From Balneolales bacterium (GTDB lineage: Bacteria; Bacteroidota; Rhodothermia; Balneolales; Cyclonatronaceae): a stretch of 64,000 nucleotides of DNA. This document shows positions 60,375 to 64,000 of this stretch, piece after piece. A program made the position numbers and the translations under genes. Position 1 is the first letter of the stretch. Each line of letters starts with the position of its first letter. The stretch covers positions 30,866-94,865 of the forward strand of contig JAFIET010000004.1 of assembly GCA_020832405.1 (NCBI GenBank), given 5' to 3'. The notes below the pieces were generated by a model that did no database searches, was not told the DNA's origin, and was given only the letters and a program-made list of their open reading frames with translations.

Positions 60375-61529
60375 TCAGTACCGCGTTACGCCCGTGAGCT
60401 GATGGCCGCCGGGTACCTGTTCGCGCTTCACCCCGAAGACTTTGCCGCCCTTCAGCAGGGTACGCAAGCCGGCGAGATCGATAAGATCTTCTGAGGTCTC
60501 CCCTTCCTTCTCTACGCGGATTTCCGAGGTGCCCTCGTTGAAACGGCCCCAGACCGCATCATCTACCGCCATAAACAGGGTCTCAATCTTCCCCTGAGCG
60601 GCCGCCGGGATTACTTCCTCGATTTTATGCACCACACGGCTGCTTCCGTTCATGTCGGTGAAGGCCTTGCGGGCTTCCTCTTCTTCCCGTTTGAACACTT
60701 CCTGCACGATGCTCCAGCTGCGTTTGTGCAGCTCTTCGGCAGAGAAACTGTCCGAATGCCCGCTCACCCCTTTCTTCAGCAGGCCGGGATGCGTGTTCAC
60801 TTCGTGATACAGCGGATGCAGAAACTCTACCCCAGCCAGCACAACCGGCACCTGACGATCATCGAGAAAGGCCGTCAGCTCTTTGTCCACTTTGCGGAAG
60901 TAGGCGCGGATAAGCGGCTTCTGATCTTCGTCGCCCCCGCCGCCGTGCCCGTGAAACAGGGCCGCGCGGTTTCCGCCTGCCGTTACCGGTCCGCCGGTAT
61001 GAAACTGTTGCGAAGCCATGAACTGATCGATGCGAAGCGCTTCGGCCAGTGCCGGCGGCAGGAAGTCTGAATCAATTTCCTTCAGGCTGAACCTTGAGCC
61101 CTCAAAAAGGGTGAGCTTGTTTTGGCTGATGCCGAGCAAATAGTAAAGCCCGTCGCCGCTCAGCAGCGGCAGCAGCGGTTTGAGGTGATAGCGGTGCGAA
61201 ACAACCGCCAGCTCCGGAAACGAAACCGGAAACTGATTGACCTCGAAATGACCCTCCGATAAAAACATGACGAGTCCGTCACTTAAATTCTGCCAGTTGG
61301 GCGACTCTTTTCTGAAATCCTCAAAAGGCTGTAGCAGCGCCTGAATATCGGCATCGCGCATCCCCCTTTCTTTTAATTTATCGGCTATCTGATTGGTGAG
61401 GTTTTTAAACCGGATCTGATCCTGACGGACCTCGTTGCCTACCCGGTGTGTTGGCATGTAGAGTGAAATACAAACAGGATCGCTGATCTGATGAAGTTCT
61501 TTGATGTACTGCAGGCTTAGTCTTTTCAT
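60375..61529 (-). CDS. baeRF-family protein (archaeo-eukaryotic release factor-like)
   Basis: About 384 residues from ATG 61529 (MKRLSLQYIKELHQI). The N-terminal DPVCISLYMPTHRVGNEVRQ, ESPNWQNLSDGLVMFLSEG and LLSGDGLYYLLGISQNKLTLFEG, plus the C-terminal RFNEGTSEI and LLKGGKVFGV, match bacterial homologs of archaeal/eukaryotic release factor aRF1/eRF1 (baeRF family 3 type). The GGQ loop needed for peptide release is not evident; a glycine/histidine-rich loop (FHGHGGGGDE) occupies a nearby place. Proposed roles for the family are stress- or ribosome-linked; none proven here. Confidence 0.8.
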   Translation of the reverse strand: MKRLSLQYIKELHQISDPVCISLYMPTHRVGNEVRQDQIRFKNLTNQIADKLKERGMRDADIQALLQPFEDFRKESPNWQNLSDGLVMFLSEGHFEVNQFPVSFPELAVVSHRYHLKPLLPLLSGDGLYYLLGISQNKLTLFEGSRFSLKEIDSDFLPPALAEALRIDQFMASQQFHTGGPVTAGGNRAALFHGHGGGGDEDQKPLIRAYFRKVDKELTAFLDDRQVPVVLAGVEFLHPLYHEVNTHPGLLKKGVSGHSDSFSAEELHKRSWSIVQEVFKREEEEARKAFTDMNGSSRVVHKIEEVIPAAAQGKIETLFMAVDDAVWGRFNEGTSEIRVEKEGETSEDLIDLAGLRTLLKGGKVFGVKREQVPGGHQLTGVTRY

Positions 61530-61722
61530 AAATACTCCTGATTTTTTTGAGTTATGTACCTGAGTTTTCTGTTTCCGGCTGTAATACAAGGGTTTCAGTC
61601 GTCTTTTCAGGCTTACAATTTTGAATACCGGAATTTGTTTAGCTGTACTTATAATCTAACAAAATGCACGTCAAACCCAAATATTGCGGGTTTAAAGTTG
61701 ATGCTACAGGCTTTTACTTTTT

Positions 61723-63699
61723 TCACAAAATCCGGCTCAGGCGTTCTGCCAAACCGCTGAAGCGGCGGGTGCGCCGGGCGATGGCTTTCCGAAGCAGCGC
61801 TTCGCTTCCGGCCACATAAATCACGCTTTTGGCGCGGGTCACGGCCGTGTAGATGAGTTCGCGGGTGAGCACGGGCGAGTCCTGCGGGGGCATGGCCAGC
61901 AGCACTTTGCGGTACTCCGAGCCCTGACTCCGGTGTACGCTCAGCGCCCAGCAGGTTTCCATCATGTGCAGCTGTGCGGGGCTTCGCAGGCTTACGCCTT
62001 TTTCGCTTTTTGCCGCATCAAAAGCTTCCATGGCCACCCGCAGCAGCGGTGTGCCGTCGGCTGCCGCCTGCCCCTGCGTCACGGTAACGCCCAGGTCGCC
62101 GTTGAAGAGCCCCAGCTGATAGTCGTTGCGCGTCATAATCACAGGGCGCCCTTCGTACCAGCTGCCCCGCTCCGGCTCAAGCCCGAGCTTTTGTTCAATC
62201 TGCCGGTTCAGCTCCTCCACCCCGCCAGGACCCCGCCGGTGTGCACACAGCACCTGAAAGGCCTCCATCGCATCCAGCTTTGCGGCCGGGTCAAGGGCAG
62301 CATCGCGGTAGTGTGAGAGCTGTTGCCGCAGTTCCGGAAGAATGCTCCCGAGCCAGCGGCCCGACGGCTGATCGAGCCAGATCACATCTTCCCGCCCGCT
62401 TTTGAGCAGCGCCATAGCCGCATCCGCATCACCCTCATTCACGGCACGGGCCAGCTGACCAATGCCCGATTCCGCGCTGAAGCGCCGCGAGTGCGTCAGC
62501 TCTACGATGCAGTCCCGCAGCGGGGGCACGGCTTCCTCAAGGGCGGCGACGCTTTCCGGCGGGAGTTCAATCCCCAGCCTTGCCGCCGATGCCGCAAAGC
62601 CGGCTGAAAAACGGTTCAGCTCCGGCTCATCGCAAATATCGGCGAAAACCGCGCCTGACTCCACCGAGGCCAGCTGATGCTTGTCGCCCAGCAAAATCAG
62701 CCGGGCATCCGCGCGCAGGGCTTCGAGCAGCCGCGCCATCAGGGCCGATGGAATCATCGAGGCTTCATCCACAATCACCAGGTCGAAGGGCAGCGGGTTG
62801 CGGCGGTTGTGCCGGAAAGTCACCTGCTGATGCAGCGTGCCCAGCAAACGGTGCAGCGTCATGGTCTGCACGGGAATCTGCGAAATCAGCTCACCAACAT
62901 CCGGAAAACGCACTTCAAGGCCGGCCGTTTTCAGCTGATCAATCCCGGCTATGAGCGACTCCCGCACGCGGTTGGCAGCCTTGCCGGTCGGGGCCGCAAT
63001 CGCGACCCGCAGCCGGCGCCCGCCCGGCGCAGATTTCAGCAGCAACAAAAGCAGCCGAAGCACGGTGTAGGTCTTTCCCGTTCCGGGTCCGCCGGTGAGC
63101 ACCGTCAGCCGGCGGTTCAGGGCTGCGACCCCGGCGGCGCGCTGCCAGAGTCCTTCCGCAGAGTGGCCGAAAAGCTCATTAGTGAGGCTCCGCAGGTTCG
63201 CCTCCGAATCTTCATCCGTGTCCGCGCCCGAGAGCGACTCCGTGAGCGCCAAAAGCTGCCGGGCCGTCTGCTGCTCGAACTGAAAATACCGGTTGAAGTA
63301 CAGCCGCCCGCCGTCCAGCACCAGCGGCAGATGCGGCTGTTCATCCCCCTGCTGCACGTGCACGACCGCAGAATCCCGCAGCCGGTTTTCGTCAAGGGTG
63401 ATGCGCTCCAGGCCCTGAACCTCGCGGCCGGGCATGGAAAACAGGGCGTTCGGCTCCGCACGGAAATCCGGCAGGCTCAGCGCGGTATGCCCCATGCGGT
63501 TGGCCGCCGAAAGCAGGGCGACCGCCGCGAGCACATCCTCCTGCGTCTCTCCTTTGCGCCGGAAAAACGACATCAGGGCGCGGTCAACCGGCTCAACGAT
63601 GCCCGCCGCTTCAATCACGTCCAGGCTTCCGGCTCCGGTGCCGGAATCTTCAGGCGGCATACCCGCCGCTTGGCTTGCGTTAAACAGCTCCTGCTGCAT
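61723..63699 (-). CDS. recD: Exodeoxyribonuclease V alpha subunit RecD
   Basis: About 658 residues from ATG 63699 (MQQELFNASQ). The 5'-3' helicase subunit of RecBCD. Walker A is LTGGPGTGKTYT (203-210), followed by APTGKAANRVRESLI, LVIVDEASMIPSALM, LILLGDKHQLASVESGAVF, and the C-terminal SVHRSQGSEYRKVLLAMP and IYTAVTRAKSVIYV. The N-terminal RecB-binding domain is present. It starts 20 bases inside recB, so the two are coupled. The DNA here is plainly richer in G and C than the ccm region. Confidence 0.93.
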   Translation of the reverse strand: MQQELFNASQAAGMPPEDSGTGAGSLDVIEAAGIVEPVDRALMSFFRRKGETQEDVLAAVALLSAANRMGHTALSLPDFRAEPNALFSMPGREVQGLERITLDENRLRDSAVVHVQQGDEQPHLPLVLDGGRLYFNRYFQFEQQTARQLLALTESLSGADTDEDSEANLRSLTNELFGHSAEGLWQRAAGVAALNRRLTVLTGGPGTGKTYTVLRLLLLLLKSAPGGRRLRVAIAAPTGKAANRVRESLIAGIDQLKTAGLEVRFPDVGELISQIPVQTMTLHRLLGTLHQQVTFRHNRRNPLPFDLVIVDEASMIPSALMARLLEALRADARLILLGDKHQLASVESGAVFADICDEPELNRFSAGFAASAARLGIELPPESVAALEEAVPPLRDCIVELTHSRRFSAESGIGQLARAVNEGDADAAMALLKSGREDVIWLDQPSGRWLGSILPELRQQLSHYRDAALDPAAKLDAMEAFQVLCAHRRGPGGVEELNRQIEQKLGLEPERGSWYEGRPVIMTRNDYQLGLFNGDLGVTVTQGQAAADGTPLLRVAMEAFDAAKSEKGVSLRSPAQLHMMETCWALSVHRSQGSEYRKVLLAMPPQDSPVLTRELIYTAVTRAKSVIYVAGSEALLRKAIARRTRRFSGLAERLSRIL

Positions 63700-64000
63700 G
63701 GGCTTCTCCTTTAAAATAGTGGTCCAAAGTTTCAATGAGCGCCGCATCGGGCCGGTCGAAGTAGATCCCCGCTCCCGGCACGGCGGCCGTCATCCCCCGC
63801 ACAAACAAATAATAGGCCCCGCCAATATGCGTGTCGTAGTCGAAGGCCTCCCCCAGCCGGCTGCGCAGCCAGCGGCTCAGGGCAACCAGATAAATCGGGT
63901 ACTGAAGCGCGTAGCCGCGTTCCTGCATGGCCTGCTGCAGCGCCTCCGCCCCGTAATCTTCGGGCGCGCCGCCCAGCCAGTCGCTCTTGTAATCGGCGAT
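63680..64000 (-). CDS. recB: Exodeoxyribonuclease V beta subunit RecB, C-terminal end
   Basis: The last 106 residues of RecB; the rest is outside the window. The visible part holds IADYKSDW, the nuclease motif with catalytic Asp and Lys, then MQERGYALQYPIYLVALSRWL, YDTHIGGAYYLFVRGM and GIYFDRPDAALIETLDHYF, all matching the RecB C-terminal nuclease domain. RecBD order with recC presumably upstream gives a complete RecBCD system; many Bacteroidota use AddAB. Confidence 0.9.
   Translation of the reverse strand: MADYKSDWLGGAPEDYGAEALQQAMQERGYALQYPIYLVALSRWLRSRLGEAFDYDTHIGGAYYLFVRGMTAAVPGAGIYFDRPDAALIETLDHYFKGEAHAAGAV

Noticed and set aside
62677..63714. Antisense open frame of 345 codons in recD
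   Set aside because: Shadow frame favoured by high G+C; recD motifs are on the other strand.
1..64000. CRISPR arrays, insertion sequences, prophage or integron elements
   Set aside because: No regularly spaced direct repeats, transposase or integrase motifs, or phage structural genes were seen anywhere in the window.

Overview
This window reads as ordinary chromosome from a Gram-negative member of the FCB superphylum, most probably Balneolota/Rhodothermota (inference, not a database match). Pointers are a secreted protein ending in a type IX secretion-type C-terminal sorting domain (YPNPFNPTT), several lipoproteins and Bacteroidota-type proteins of unknown function (DUF3467, DUF5683, DUF4290-like, CPXCG), TonB, an outer-membrane barrel, the Ccm cytochrome c system, and start regions that mostly lack Shine-Dalgarno sequences. 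TTG and GTG starts are common. There are no insertion sequences, phage genes or CRISPR arrays; the content is mainly housekeeping.

Layout. 1-5.4 kb: truncated ArsR-type regulator with a palindromic operator, a gene-free stretch, a DUF2207 membrane protein, DUF3467 and cystathionine beta-synthase. 5.7-11.2 kb: SpoIID/LytB lipoprotein, a small DUF4290-like protein, coaE, nadB, prfB with its programmed frameshift, and a small membrane-anchor protein. 11.4-18 kb (+): IMPase-family phosphatase, uracil-DNA glycosylase, dnaB, an acetolactate-decarboxylase-like lipoprotein, an MtfA-like peptidase, an orphan antitoxin-like protein and an unknown helical protein. 18-30 kb (mostly -): CPXCG protein, a large secreted phospholipase D-like protein, a DUF3524/QTMAN-type glycosyltransferase, peroxiredoxin, nuoI, der, a UvrD-type helicase and tRNA-Asn. 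30-39 kb: tonB-like gene, truA, ccmCDEF, dut and small conserved genes. 39-49.6 kb (+): lipoprotein, biotin carrier, murA, an RNase E/G with a long structured leader and a large disordered tail, hslVU, and a C-terminal processing protease. 49.8-57.5 kb (+): a cysteine-rich GAF-PAS histidine kinase, its NarL-type regulator, an outer-membrane barrel, two YceI proteins, an Acg-like nitroreductase-fold protein and an alpha/beta hydrolase. 57.5-64 kb: beta-propeller lipoprotein, radical SAM protein, baeRF-like protein and recD-recB (recB cut by the window edge).

The most system-like segment is 49.8-56.3 kb. A soluble sensor kinase with six cysteines in its GAF region sits next to its response regulator, a perfect 8-bp inverted repeat, a porin-like gene, two quinone/lipid-binding YceI paralogs and a nitroreductase-fold protein. 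I infer a redox- or oxygen-responsive envelope regulon. Other points worth checking are the structured RNase E/G leader, a CxxxY-type CcmE, a family-4 uracil-DNA glycosylase that appears to lack its Fe-S cysteines, and an exported acetolactate-decarboxylase fold that appears to lack the active-site arginine.
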